A DNA stretch of 64,000 nucleotides from Sinorhizobium terangae (GTDB lineage Bacteria > Pseudomonadota > Alphaproteobacteria > Rhizobiales > Rhizobiaceae): the NCBI RefSeq assembly GCF_029714365.1, contig NZ_CP121659.1:1922001-1986000 (forward strand). Reading direction: 5' to 3'. Shown here piece after piece: positions 7,977 through 16,475 of the stretch. A model generated the notes under the pieces. It had not been told where the DNA came from. It was given only the letters and a program-made list of their open reading frames with translations, and searched no databases. Both the position numbers and the translations under genes were made by a program. Positions within the stretch are counted from its first letter, which is position 1; every line of letters starts with the position of its first letter.

Positions 7977-8573
7977 TCACCGGGGCGAGGGACCCAGGCT
8001 GATCAGCCGCTTCGCCGCGTCCGCCGCGGCGATGCAGTAGCCACGGTCCCCGTGGATCAGGATCATGACCATCGCCCCTTCGATCAGCAGGAACAGCTCG
8101 CGCGCCCGCTCCTTCGGCGACGGCACGTTCGCTTCGGCGAGAAGCGTTTCCAAATGCTGCTCCAACAGGGCCTTGTGCTCACGCGCTATCGAGCGCGCGG
8201 GGTGGCCGGACAGATCGGCGAGTTCGATGGCCAGCCGGGTGAAGCCGGAGCCCGCCCAGCGTGGCTTGGAAGACCACTTGACCAAGCCTTCGAACAGCTT
8301 GTCGATCAGCGCGTCCGCGCCGCCCGACAGGTCGATGCCGTAATTCTGGAAGTCGGCGAAGCTGCGCTCGTGCTGCGAGGCGAGCACCGCGGTCAGCAGC
8401 GCGTCCTTGCTGTCGAAGTGATAGTAGAGCGTGCGCTTGGTGACGCCCGCGGCATCCGCGATCTGATCCATGCCGACGCGGAAAAAACCGCGGCGGCGAA
8501 ACAGCTTGTAAGCCGCCTGCAGGATTTCGGACCTGGTCTCCTCGGACGCTCTGGGCATGGGGCGCGCCGCCAT
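7977..8573 (-). CDS. TetR/AcrR family transcriptional regulator
   Basis: A 198-residue repressor-type protein. The N-terminal helix-turn-helix is clear (RSEILQAAYKLFRRRGF...VTKRTLYYHFDSKDALL, about residues 13-60) and is followed by a helical ligand-binding domain. It diverges from the alpha-hydroxy-acid oxidase gene 92 bp away, and an imperfect palindrome lies between them, so it most likely controls that gene and itself. Confidence 0.92.
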   Translation of the reverse strand: MAARPMPRASEETRSEILQAAYKLFRRRGFFRVGMDQIADAAGVTKRTLYYHFDSKDALLTAVLASQHERSFADFQNYGIDLSGGADALIDKLFEGLVKWSSKPRWAGSGFTRLAIELADLSGHPARSIAREHKALLEQHLETLLAEANVPSPKERARELFLLIEGAMVMILIHGDRGYCIAAADAAKRLISLGPSPR

Positions 8574-8579
8574 CGCCGG

Positions 8580-8603
8580 TAAGTATACTCGCTAGTGAAT
8601 TTA
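8580..8603. promoter_or_regulatory. Candidate TetR operator
   Basis: Imperfect 24-bp palindrome centred on ACTCGCTAGT, just upstream of the TetR start and facing the divergent oxidase gene. Both arms keep TAA...TTA outer ends. Assignment is by position and symmetry only. Confidence 0.5.
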
Positions 8604-8664
8604 CATCAGCGGGCACGCGGCCTTCAATGATCAACGCAAGCGAATATTCGATGGGAGGACGACG

Positions 8665-9891
8665 ATGGAACGGGTAGTCCCCACAGCGCTCGATGTCCCG
8701 ACAGGGATCGTAACACCGCCTGACACGGCCGACGCAGCGTCGGTGAAGCCAAAGCTCATGACAAATATGACCTGCATCGAGGACCTGCGCAGGGCGGCGC
8801 GTCGCCGGGTGCCGCGCGTCTTCTTCGACTATGCCGAGGCCGGCTCCTATGCGGAGCAGACGCTGCGCGCCAACCGCGCCGACCTCGAGCGCATCACGCT
8901 CAGGCAGCGGGTGCTGGTCGACGTCGAGCATCGCGACACGGCAACCACGATCCTCGGCGAGAAGGTGTCGCTGCCGGTGGCCCTTGCGCCGATCGGCCTC
9001 GGCGGCATGCAATGGGCCGATGGGGAGATCCTCGCCTGCCGCGCCGCGAAAGCCGCAGGCATTCCCTATACAATGAGCACGATGTCGATATGCTCCATCG
9101 AAGACGTTGCCCAAGCGGTCGGCAAGCCGTTCTGGTTCCAACTCTATGTGATGAAGGACCGCGGCTTCGTGCGCGCGCTGGCCGAGCGCGCGCAAGAAGC
9201 CCGCTGCAGCGCGCTGGTGCTCACTGTTGACCTGCAGGTGCTGGGGCAGCGCCATGACGATGTCAGAAACGGGCTTTCGGTGCCGCCGGCGCTGAAGCCG
9301 CGCACCATCCTGGACATTGCCAGCCGACCGGGTTGGGCTGCTCGCATGCTCACGGCAAAGCGCTGGACTTTCGGCAACCTCGTCGGCCACGTGAAGGGCG
9401 AGGACAGCGTCACGGCCGTCGCGGACTGGGTGGCTCATCAGTTCGATCCAGCGCTGAACTGGAGCGATGTCGACTGGATCCGGAGCATCTGGCCGAGCAA
9501 GCTGATCCTCAAGGGCATCCTCAACGTCGACGACGCGCGCAGCGCCAGCAAGGCCGGCGCCGACGCCATCGTGGTTTCCAACCATGGCGGCCGGCAACTC
9601 GATGGCGCGCCCTCGACCATCTCGATGCTGCCGAGGATCGCCGAAGCGGTAGGCTCGGAGGTGGAGGTGCTGTTCGACGGCGGTGTGCGCTCGGGCCAGG
9701 ACGTGATGCGAGCGCTGGCCCTTGGCGCCCGGGCCTGCCTGGTCGGTCGCGCCTATGTCTACGGCCTCGGCGCTGGCGGCGAGGCGGGCGTGGCGACAGC
9801 CATCGAAATCCTGCGCAACGAGCTATCCGTCACCATGGCACTGACGGGCACGCGGAGCGTCGCGGAGGTTGATGGGAGGGTGCTGAATTAG
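8665..9891 (+). CDS. FMN-dependent alpha-hydroxy-acid oxidase/dehydrogenase (LldD-like)
   Basis: A 408-residue flavoenzyme that oxidises L-lactate or a related 2-hydroxy acid to the keto acid. The catalytic signature SNHGGRQLD (H307, R310) is intact, as are the FMN-barrel segments ALAPIGLGGMQWADGE and VLFDGGVRSGQDVMRALALGA. The start at 8665 has GGGAGG upstream, giving an N-terminal extension of about 30 residues before the usual family start (CIEDLRRAARRRVPRVFFDYAEAG). The divergent TetR gene is the likely regulator. The true substrate cannot be read from sequence. Confidence 0.9.
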   Translation: MERVVPTALDVPTGIVTPPDTADAASVKPKLMTNMTCIEDLRRAARRRVPRVFFDYAEAGSYAEQTLRANRADLERITLRQRVLVDVEHRDTATTILGEKVSLPVALAPIGLGGMQWADGEILACRAAKAAGIPYTMSTMSICSIEDVAQAVGKPFWFQLYVMKDRGFVRALAERAQEARCSALVLTVDLQVLGQRHDDVRNGLSVPPALKPRTILDIASRPGWAARMLTAKRWTFGNLVGHVKGEDSVTAVADWVAHQFDPALNWSDVDWIRSIWPSKLILKGILNVDDARSASKAGADAIVVSNHGGRQLDGAPSTISMLPRIAEAVGSEVEVLFDGGVRSGQDVMRALALGARACLVGRAYVYGLGAGGEAGVATAIEILRNELSVTMALTGTRSVAEVDGRVLN

Positions 9892-9937
9892 GGGCTCGAG
9901 CGCTGAGACGCCGGCGGGACAGCGCCCCCTCTGGTCT

Positions 9938-9972
9938 GCCGACCATCTCCCCCTCGAGTGGAGATGGTCGGC
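9938..9972. repeat. Perfect 13-bp stem hairpin
   Basis: GCCGACCATCTCC and GGAGATGGTCGGC around a 9-base loop, 47 bp after the oxidase stop. It could terminate transcription, though no T-run follows; similar ccatctcccc repeats are scattered in rhizobial genomes. Confidence 0.6.
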
Positions 9973-10038
9973 TTCGGCGACCACGCCTTCCATGCAGGCG
10001 GCGGGCCGCAGTCGGAGCAGCAATGACCGCTAAGGGTC

Positions 10039-11690
10039 CAGGCTGTGTAAAAACGCCGAACATGATACCCTTTGACATGAGTCGAGGGGGCTTCATGAAG
10101 CGGTATATCGAGGGTGTCGACAGGAGCCAGGGTACACTGCTTCCCGAACAGTTGGATGACTGGGTGCATGAGGATAGCCCAGTTCGGGTGGTGGACGTCT
10201 TCGTTGATGAGCTCAATCTGGCCGATCTCGGATTCGTGCGCTGTGAGCCAAGCAATACCGGGCGCCCAGGTTATCATCCCTCGACCCTGCTCAAGCTGTA
10301 CATCTACGGCTATCTGAACCGAATCCAGTCGAGCCGGCGTCTCGAACGCGAAGCTGGACGCAATATCGAGGTGATGTGGCTGGTTGGGCGTCTTGTGCCT
10401 GACCATAAGACCATCGCCGATTTTCGACGCGACAACGGTGGTGCCATCAAGAAGGTCTGTACCGGCTTTGTGCGGCTGTGCCGCGAGATAGGGCTTCTCG
10501 CCAAGCCGAGTGTTGCGATCGACGGCAGCAAGTTCAAGGCGGTCAACAACCGGGACCGGAACTTCACCAAGGGCAAGCTGGCGCGGCGCATGGCGCAGAT
10601 CGAAGAGAGCGTTGCCCGATATCTCCACCAGATGGACAGCGCCGACCGGCAGGAGCGCGACGACATTCATGCCGCCAAGATCGAGCGCCTGCAGGAGAAG
10701 GTTGAACGGCTGCGGCAGGAGATGGTTCGGCTCAAGGAGATCGAAAGGGAGATGCTGGAAACGCCCGACCAGCAGGTATCGCTCACCGATCCCGATAGCC
10801 GGTCCATGGCGACCAGCGGCCGAGGCTCAGGCATGGTCGGCTACAACACTCAGACCGCAGTCGACACCGAACATCACCTCATCGTCGCCCATGAGGTGAC
10901 CAATGTCGGCAACGACCGGGCGCAACTTGCCACCATGGCCAAGGCCAGCAAGCAAGCCTTTGAGGCAGACCATCTCGAGGTTGTGGCTGACCGCGGTTAC
11001 TTCAACAGCGAAGAGGTTCTCGCCTGCGTCGAGCAGAAGGTCACGGTGACCATGCCCAAGCCCATGACGTCGGGCAATCGGATCAAGGGGCTCTTCGTCA
11101 AGCAGGACTTCCGGTATCTCAAGGACGAGGATGTCTATCTCTGCCCGGCCGGCGAACGGTTGATCTACCGGTTCACGCGAGAAGAGGCGGGCCTGATGAT
11201 CCGGCGCCACTGGTCGAGCAATTGTCCAAGCTGCGCCATGAGGTCGAAATGCACGACCAGCAAGTATCGGCGCATTCAGCGTTGGGAGCATGAGCATCAT
11301 CTCGAGGCGATGCAGGCAAGGCTTGATGCTGATCCTGATAAGATGCGGCAACGCCGCGTGACCGCCGAGCATCCCTTCGGGACGATCAAATCATGGATGG
11401 GAGCCACGCACTTTCTCACCAAGCGCCTGCCGAACGTGCGCGCGGAGATGGCGCTGCACGTCCTCGCCTACAACATGACCCGGGTCATGAACATCATCGG
11501 CTCCAAGGCCTTGGTGGCGGCAATACGGGGGTGAGCGCCTCGCCTCTTACGTGCACGAAACTCTCGTCAAAGGCCGATAAGAGGCCAATTCAGCATCTGG
11601 AGCGCGCTCAAAAGCAAAACCGCCGACCATGACGCTCGAGCTACGCTCATATCCAACGATTGGCCGTGGCATCAGCGTTTTTACACAGCC
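10039..11690 (+). mobile_element. IS1182-family insertion sequence
   Basis: One long transposase gene bounded by inverted ends sharing GGCTGTGTAAAAACGC (left at 10041, right complement ending 11690). The hexamer AGGGTC is present immediately outside both ends (10033-10038 and 11691-11696), consistent with a target duplication. Element length is about 1.65 kb, normal for the family. Confidence 0.85.
10095..11534 (+). CDS. IS1182 family transposase
   Basis: A 479-residue DDE transposase. The N-terminal DUF772-like domain (YHPSTLLKLYIYGYLNRIQSSRRLE) is followed by catalytic-core segments VAIDGSKFKAVN, VVADRGYFNSEEV and RVTAEHPFGTIK supplying the acidic triad, with a coiled-coil insert in the middle and a cysteine group (CPSCAMRSKC) late. 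The start at 10095 is chosen for its GAGGGGG site; the frame extends left beyond the element, which cannot be native. Frame intact. Confidence 0.92.
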   Translation: MKRYIEGVDRSQGTLLPEQLDDWVHEDSPVRVVDVFVDELNLADLGFVRCEPSNTGRPGYHPSTLLKLYIYGYLNRIQSSRRLEREAGRNIEVMWLVGRLVPDHKTIADFRRDNGGAIKKVCTGFVRLCREIGLLAKPSVAIDGSKFKAVNNRDRNFTKGKLARRMAQIEESVARYLHQMDSADRQERDDIHAAKIERLQEKVERLRQEMVRLKEIEREMLETPDQQVSLTDPDSRSMATSGRGSGMVGYNTQTAVDTEHHLIVAHEVTNVGNDRAQLATMAKASKQAFEADHLEVVADRGYFNSEEVLACVEQKVTVTMPKPMTSGNRIKGLFVKQDFRYLKDEDVYLCPAGERLIYRFTREEAGLMIRRHWSSNCPSCAMRSKCTTSKYRRIQRWEHEHHLEAMQARLDADPDKMRQRRVTAEHPFGTIKSWMGATHFLTKRLPNVRAEMALHVLAYNMTRVMNIIGSKALVAAIRG

Positions 11691-11813
11691 AGGGTCGAAA
11701 CGAGCCGTGCGTCCGCCGGCCTATTAATGACCGCTTACGGGGCGCTAAGCGGATGTAAATAGTGCCGGCTGCCTCCGGCACGCGAAGCGCCACCGCTGGC
11801 TTCCCCTGCCCGC

Positions 11814-12287
11814 TCAGTTATATGGCGAATTGCAGGCGCGGCGCGGTCCATCGTGGGGCTGGAAGGTATTGTCGGTCGACCGGTAGGAGATGTAGCGCTC
11901 GCGGCACCAGCGCATATGGGCATTGGCGTCGTAGCGGATCAGCTGCTGCTGCCGGCGCACGCGTCCCGGGTCGAGTGCTGGCGGCTTCGGCCCGCCGACG
12001 GTCGCGCCCGGGCCGATGCCTATGTCGTAAGGCTGGCCGCGATAGCGCGCGGCGGCGCCGGAGTTCGGATAACGGTTGACCTGGAAGTCCCGGTATTCCC
12101 GCTCGATGAAAAGCTCGTGGCGGGACATGCCCCGGTAGCCGCTGCCGTAGTTAGTGCCATAGTTTCCCCTGAGCGGCACGCCGATGCAGACGCCGATGCA
12201 CGGCGTCTGGGCCTTGACCGGCGGCGCGGCCGAAACGGCGGTCAGGAGCGCAAGTGCGATGGTGGCTGCAATCTTCACGGGCTTCAC
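11814..12287 (-). CDS. BA14K family exported protein
   Basis: A 157-residue protein with a cleavable signal peptide (residues 1-26, ending VKAQ) and the C-terminal BA14K signature: MRWCRERYISYRSTDNTFQP followed by GPRRAC, with two conserved cysteines. BA14K proteins were first described as a Brucella lectin-like immunoreactive protein; in rhizobia they are abundant, envelope-associated and of unclear role. A second family member lies about 0.4 kb away in the same direction. Confidence 0.88.
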   Translation of the reverse strand: MKPVKIAATIALALLTAVSAAPPVKAQTPCIGVCIGVPLRGNYGTNYGSGYRGMSRHELFIEREYRDFQVNRYPNSGAAARYRGQPYDIGIGPGATVGGPKPPALDPGRVRRQQQLIRYDANAHMRWCRERYISYRSTDNTFQPHDGPRRACNSPYN

Positions 12288-12392
12288 CTTTCCCTTCCTT
12301 CATGAAGGAACGTTTCTCACGGCAGAATTGATCCCCCGTCAATATACACCATCTGGCATTGAAAGGCCGCGCGACCCCGCAAGCTCTCTCGC

Positions 12393-12499
12393 CTACAGCG
12401 CCGCGCGTTTTATCGGACGCGCAAAGGGCGCTGTAGCACTTTGAAGCGCTGCATGTTTGTTTCCTTAAATCGGGCACGATTTAGGGAAACATGCAGTAG
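12393..12499 (+). repeat. RIME1-like repeat copy 3
   Basis: Near-complete copy: ctacagcgccgcgcg...gcgctgtagcactttgaa followed by tgcatg...ccttaaatcgggcacg...aacatgcagtagg. Confidence 0.85.
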
Positions 12500-12678
12500 G
12501 CTGGCTACTGAATGCTCCCCCTCAAGACCTGCAGGGCCGCGCGTCCACTCGCTGCTGCCTCGTCGGCCGCGGCATGGGGCGGCTCTCCTGCGCGCCGCCG
12601 AATTCAAGGAAATAGCATCCCCCGCGCGTGTGTTTTAACGCGCGGTACCCTCAGCACACGGGTCACCCGTATCCACCG

Positions 12679-13203
12679 TCAATAGTAAGGCGAGACACAC
12701 ACCTGGCGCGGACCGTAATAGGGCTGGAACGTGTTGTCGTAAGCCCGATAGGACCGGTAGCGCGCATAGCACCAGTTCGTGTGCGCATTGCCACCATAAT
12801 AGGTCTGGCGGTAATAGCGCGGCGCGTAGTAGCGCGGACGGTAGGTCGGGGCGTAGTAGCCGCCATTGTAGTAGCCGCTATCGTAGTAGCCGCCATTGTA
12901 GTAGCCGGGGCCGTAATAACTCGGCTGCGCCAGCGCGCCGCCGAGGAGCGCTCCGACAGCAAGCCCGCCGAGCGCCCAGGCCCAGTCATCGTCGCCGCCG
13001 CCATGGTGGTGATGATGGCCGCCGTGATGGCCGCCCCATCCGCCCCTGTGTCCGCCGCGATGACGCCAGTACTGGACCGGCTGCACATCCGGCACCCCGA
13101 TCTTCGGGGCCGTCGGAGCGGAAATGGTGGGAAACGCCATGGCCGGCGGCACGCTCGTCAGCGCCGTCGCCAGCGACAAGGCAATGATAGATAGCCTCTT
13201 CAT
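12679..13203 (-). CDS. BA14K family exported protein with Tyr/Gly repeats
   Basis: A 174-residue protein. A signal peptide ([23 protein letters not shown]) is followed by a Gly/His-rich run ([11 protein letters not shown]), a hydrophobic Gly/Ala stretch ([13 protein letters not shown]), a series of GYY(N/D)-type repeats, and the BA14K C-terminus ([18 protein letters not shown]...RQVC). The His-rich stretch could bind metal. The start at 13203 is preferred because AAGGTGAAG precedes it and signal homology begins there; the frame extends 36 bp further upstream. Likely envelope or surface located. Confidence 0.88.
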   Translation of the reverse strand: MKRLSIIALSLATALTSVPPAMAFPTISAPTAPKIGVPDVQPVQYWRHRGGHRGGWGGHHGGHHHHHGGGDDDWAWALGGLAVGALLGGALAQPSYYGPGYYNGGYYDSGYYNGGYYAPTYRPRYYAPRYYRQTYYGGNAHTNWCYARYRSYRAYDNTFQPYYGPRQVCVSPYY

Positions 13204-13220
13204 TGGCTTCACCTTTTCCT

Positions 13221-13330
13221 CCACAGCGCCGCGCGTCAAACGTGGCGCGCAAACGGCGCTGCGGAACTCTAAGTCTGCTGCATATTTTTGTCCTTAATCG
13301 GTTTCGATTCAAGCAATTACGCAAGCAGCA
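13221..13330 (+). repeat. RIME1-like repeat copy 4 (degenerate)
   Basis: ccacagcgccgcgcg...gcgctgcgg followed by ctgctgcat and a decayed second palindrome (ccttaatcggtttcgattcaa). It lies in the 5' leader of the Tyr/Gly BA14K gene. Confidence 0.6.
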
Positions 13331-13839
13331 GGAAAGCATTTCGTTCAAATAATGGCCGAATCACGGTACCGCGCGACCCACCGCGAAAAAACTGCGATAT
13401 CTTGCTCGCGAGACGCCCGCTCGACCGCGACGGCCACTACGGCGTTTTCTTCGCTGCCCGTCACATCGCAACAATCAACTTGACCAACGCAATCCGTCAG
13501 TGATGTATCCGAACAGGTGTCCGCCATGTCCCCGGGGCTAAACAACAAGCACGGGGAATGAGGAAATTCGCGGCTACGGCCGAGCGAAAAATCATGCCAA
13601 CTGAGGAACGCCCTGTCACGCCCGCGCCGACCATCGGGAACGCTCTTGCCGCTACGGCGTTATCGTCTCAACCGCAGCGTTCGTCCTGCATGTTCCCTTA
13701 AACCGGGATCGTTTTAGGGGTAAAATGCGGGAGGTGGCCTTTTTGCGTCGGAAGTGACGTTCGGGCGCCGGAGAGAGGGCGCATGCTGCACGGCGTCCGT
13801 GCTGTGGCCGGATGCTGGAACGGACACAGGAGCAATGCC
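13331..13839. other. Gene-free stretch between BA14K and a small exported protein
   Basis: No convincing gene. Contains a partial RIME (13686-13731). A 47-codon frame at 13558 has no supporting features. Confidence 0.4.
13686..13731 (+). repeat. Partial RIME1-like repeat (second palindrome only)
   Basis: ctgcatgttcccttaaaccgg...ttttaggggtaaaatgcggg; only the 3' palindrome is recognisable. Confidence 0.5.
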
Positions 13840-14139
13840 ATGAGAGTATCTCTGAAAACACTCGTCCTCACATCCGCCCTTGTCGGCGCGGCCGCACCGG
13901 CCCTTGCCGACATGTACTATGTGGATCGCGCGCCGACAGGCAGTATCTACTACGCCGATCCGACACCGGACGTCGTTTACGTCGATCCGATGCCCACCGG
14001 CAGCATCTATTATCAGCGCTCTTATCGGATTCCGCCGGCGAACCTGGGGGCGGCCCGCGATCGCTACACCAACGAATACCAGGGCAGCCACCAGAACGAC
14101 TACTACCTGGGCATCACGCCCCCGCCAACAGCGCCGTGA
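13840..14139 (+). CDS. Small exported hypothetical protein with PTGSIYY repeats
   Basis: A 99-residue protein with a signal peptide (MRVSLKTLVLTSALVGAAAPALA). The mature part has two PTGSIYY motifs in imperfectly repeated units (VDRAPTGSIYYADP and VDPMPTGSIYYQRS) and ends in a proline-rich tail. The start at 13840 follows AGGAG. Its small size and Tyr-rich composition resemble other rhizobial envelope proteins such as the neighbouring BA14K proteins; function unknown. Confidence 0.7.
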   Translation: MRVSLKTLVLTSALVGAAAPALADMYYVDRAPTGSIYYADPTPDVVYVDPMPTGSIYYQRSYRIPPANLGAARDRYTNEYQGSHQNDYYLGITPPPTAP

Positions 14140-14158
14140 GGCTGTGGGATGTCGTCAT

Positions 14159-14258
14159 TGCTGCATGATTCCTTAAATCGGAATCGATTTAAATCATGCA
14201 GCAATTCAAAGCGCTACAGCGACCTTTGCACGTCCGGTTAGACGCGCGGCGCTGTGGC
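14159..14258 (-). repeat. RIME1-like repeat copy 5
   Basis: Inverted orientation: ctgcatgattccttaaatcg...atcatgcagcaattcaaag followed by gctacagcgacctttgcacg...gcgcggcgctgtgg. Confidence 0.85.
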
Positions 14259-14307
14259 AGGAGGCTGCTCCAGACACTGGAAACTGCCAGTGTCAAGGAA
14301 AATATTC

Positions 14308-14928
14308 CTATAATTGCTCAAACAGAGCACCGCCCTCTCCATATTCACGCAAGCCCTTGTCGAAGAGCAGCGCGTTGAGGCCGCGTTTCAACCATGCGAG
14401 TTGCGGCTCCGGCATCAGCCGCAGGCCCTCATAGTCCATGACGCAGACGTTGAAGACAGTGGTTTTCACCTGCCGTCCTTCCGCGCATCCGGAAAGCACG
14501 CTGTCGAGCCGCATCATCCGATCGGCGGCCTTCAGCGCGATCCGCGCGCGCTCCTCGGTCGTCTCGCCCGGGTGTCCCGCGACGCGATCGAGCGCCTGGG
14601 CCCGCACGCTCGGGTAGGCAATGCCGTTCCGATGATAATAGCGCGCCATCGCCACGGCATAGTCATCGCCCGCCTCGCGCTGCTCGGCGGTGATTCGCCC
14701 GTCCAGGAACAGGCGGCCGAGCGTGTAGCCGGCAAAGGCGCTCGTTGTGTCCAGCCCGTGCATGCGCTTGCGCGCCGCCAGTGCCACCGCGATCATCTCC
14801 TTTTCGCTCTCCTGTCTTGACCATTCCGGCCGGATCTTGCCGCAGGCAAAGCGCGCGGCATTGACCTTGCGCGGGCGTCCAAGCTGGGCCTTGCGCTTTG
14901 CACGCAGTTTGTGGGCTTTGCTCGTCAT
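14308..14928 (-). CDS. Hypothetical protein, phage-like regulatory patch
   Basis: A 206-residue protein with a basic N-terminus (SKAHKLRAKRKAQLGRPRK, an AT-hook-like GRPRK) followed by helical sequence including AFAGYTLGRLFLDGRITAEQREAGDDYA. I recognise no named domain. It reads the same way as the DnaA-like gene and away from the S24 repressor, so the three may form one exchange module. The start at 14928 is where protein-like composition begins; codons further upstream fall in short repeats. Confidence 0.6.
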   Translation of the reverse strand: MTSKAHKLRAKRKAQLGRPRKVNAARFACGKIRPEWSRQESEKEMIAVALAARKRMHGLDTTSAFAGYTLGRLFLDGRITAEQREAGDDYAVAMARYYHRNGIAYPSVRAQALDRVAGHPGETTEERARIALKAADRMMRLDSVLSGCAEGRQVKTTVFNVCVMDYEGLRLMPEPQLAWLKRGLNALLFDKGLREYGEGGALFEQL

Positions 14929-14948
14929 TTTCGGGGTCCTTTCAAAAG

Positions 14949-15026
14949 CGGGGTAGGAAAAGTGTGAAGCGGTTTTGCGTCTAGCCCGCGTCAACAAGAA
15001 GCGGGGTAGGAAAAGTGGTTCCCGGC
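14949..15026 (+). repeat. Short intergenic repeat (gcGGGGTAGGAAAAGTG type), two copies
   Basis: gcggggtaggaaaagtg occurs twice about 50 bp apart. Related GGAAAAGTG...AGCGGTTTTCCGTCT units recur at 16046-16144 and 19449-19558. Confidence 0.5.
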
Positions 15027-15175
15027 ATCCGTTCCTCGCCGCGCGATAGGAGAGCACGGTGAGGAAAATGTCCGTCCGTCTCGTCCCAGTCGGGCGCGGA
15101 GCACGTGAATCGATTTCTCTGAAATCAAGCGCAACTCCTTGAAACGCTTACGCCGATCGCCAAGCCACGACCGGC

Positions 15176-15691
15176 TCAGGCCTCCGCGGATCGCCGTTGG
15201 ACGACGCCGAGTACGGTCACATGGTTGCGGCGGAAGATGCGGCCGATCAGCGGTAGCGAGAGGTCCTTGCGGGCGTCGTAGACGGCGCGCATGCAGGCGT
15301 GCCGGGGCTCGACCAGCCGGCGCTCGCGCCGCACGCTGATGATGTCCTCCCAGCTGACCCCCGGGAACCGTTCGAGCACCGCCGCAACGATCTCCTCGAC
15401 CGGCGGCCGGTCGCCGTCCTCGGCCTCCTCGCCCGCCCGCTGTCCAAGCAGCACCTGCGCCTGGGCGATCAGCCGCGCCCCGGCATCGGCAAGCTCCGTC
15501 TCGAGCGCCGCGATCCGCCGCGCCTTCGCCGCGTTGTCGCTCGCAAGCGCTTGGACCCGCCTTTCGAGCTCCGCCGCCGCGGCCGCCGAAACGACCGCGT
15601 TTGTCGGCCGGACCAGCCGTTCGCGCACGGCGCCGTAGTGCTTGCTGAGCCGTGCCAGTTGCGACTGTGTTTCTTCCGAAGGGTTCGTCAT
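15176..15691 (-). CDS. DnaA domain IV-like DNA-binding protein with coiled coil
   Basis: A 171-residue protein with two parts. Residues of about 30-90 form an alanine-rich coiled coil (AAAAELERRVQALASDNAAK...). The last 70 or so residues (VSWEDIISVRRERRLVEPRHACMRAVYDAR...) read like the DnaA C-terminal helix-turn-helix that binds DnaA boxes, including the terminal RNHVTVLGVVQR, which corresponds to DnaA's DHTTVxxAxxK. There is no AAA+ ATPase domain. The start at 15691 has GAGAGGA directly upstream. Likely a phage- or island-encoded DNA-binding protein acting on replication or transcription; the role is inferred. Confidence 0.7.
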   Translation of the reverse strand: MTNPSEETQSQLARLSKHYGAVRERLVRPTNAVVSAAAAAELERRVQALASDNAAKARRIAALETELADAGARLIAQAQVLLGQRAGEEAEDGDRPPVEEIVAAVLERFPGVSWEDIISVRRERRLVEPRHACMRAVYDARKDLSLPLIGRIFRRNHVTVLGVVQRRSAEA

Positions 15692-16397
15692 TCCTCTCTG
15701 CTGTTTCCCCTGCCGGCGCGCTCTTTGCCGGCCCTTGTTCTGCGAGCCCAACAATGGCTCAATTCATTTGCCGGCTAAGTTTTTCTCAACCGACATGGTA
15801 ACTGCACGAAGCGGTCGACGGACACAGCCACCTGCACCGTCTTCGCCATCATTTTTGTCGAGACCGGCGCCGCGATCCGCCATCCATCGATGTTCTCGAA
15901 TTCCCGCACGGAGCCAACCGGCGGGAACTCCCTCGGCCGCGGTCGGCGACGTCTGGTTCGGGTGCGAAGCCCTGTCGGTTGAGATCCAGCCGGCAGGGCT
16001 TCGCGCTGACCGCCGGGGAGGAGAGCGGCGATCAGTTCTGCGGGGTGCAGGAAAAGTGCGAAGCGGTTTTCCGTCTGCAGCCCGCCCCCCCAAGAAACCT
16101 CAGGAGTGCAGGAAAAGTGCGAAGCGGTTTCCGTCTGCACCCCACACTCCCAAGAACCACGGGGCGCGGGCTTTTCCACACCTCAAAGCCGGGGAAGATC
16201 GTGCGTGGCGCCCTTCTGCCGACGCCGCTCGGTCCCCCTTCGCGCATCGCAGTAGATGCTCCACAAGACTGATCTAGGGCACCGCCGAAGGCTTGAAAGG
16301 CGCGCACCGGACGAAGGTCGGTAAAATCTTACGCTGCCGCCTCTTCATCACCATCCTCCGTTGTTCGCGTTTCCATGTCGGCATGAATGACATTGTT
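15692..16397. other. Intergenic stretch with short repeats between DnaA-like gene and repressor
   Basis: No confident gene. A short minus-strand frame around 15775-15909 (ending VDRFVQLPCRLRKT) has protein-like composition but no ribosome site. Two ggaaaagtgcgaagcggtttt repeat units lie at about 16046-16144. Confidence 0.35.
16046..16144 (+). repeat. Two tandem GGAAAAGTGCGAAGCGGTTT repeat units
   Basis: tgcaggaaaagtgcgaagcg followed by gttttccgtctgca occurs twice about 60 bp apart with minor differences. Confidence 0.6.
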
Positions 16398-16417
16398 CAT
16401 GTTGTCATGTCAACATG
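16398..16417. promoter_or_regulatory. Candidate operator of the S24 repressor
   Basis: CATGTTGTCATGTCAACATG, a 20-bp near-perfect palindrome (two mismatches) about 60-80 bp upstream of the repressor start. Similar GTTG/CAAC palindromes precede the next operon at 17407 and 17446. Confidence 0.6.
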
Positions 16418-16475
16418 ATTTGTGTTATTCATGTCGATATGTTCCGAACCACGAGCAAGAAACATGTTCCGAGCC

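Noticed and set aside
13558..13701. 47-codon frame as a small gene
   Set aside because: Weak start, no composition or family support, and it runs into a RIME fragment.
15642..16277. 211-codon plus-strand frame downstream of the DnaA-like gene
   Set aside because: It crosses repeat units and shows Arg/Pro/Ser-rich, non-protein-like composition.
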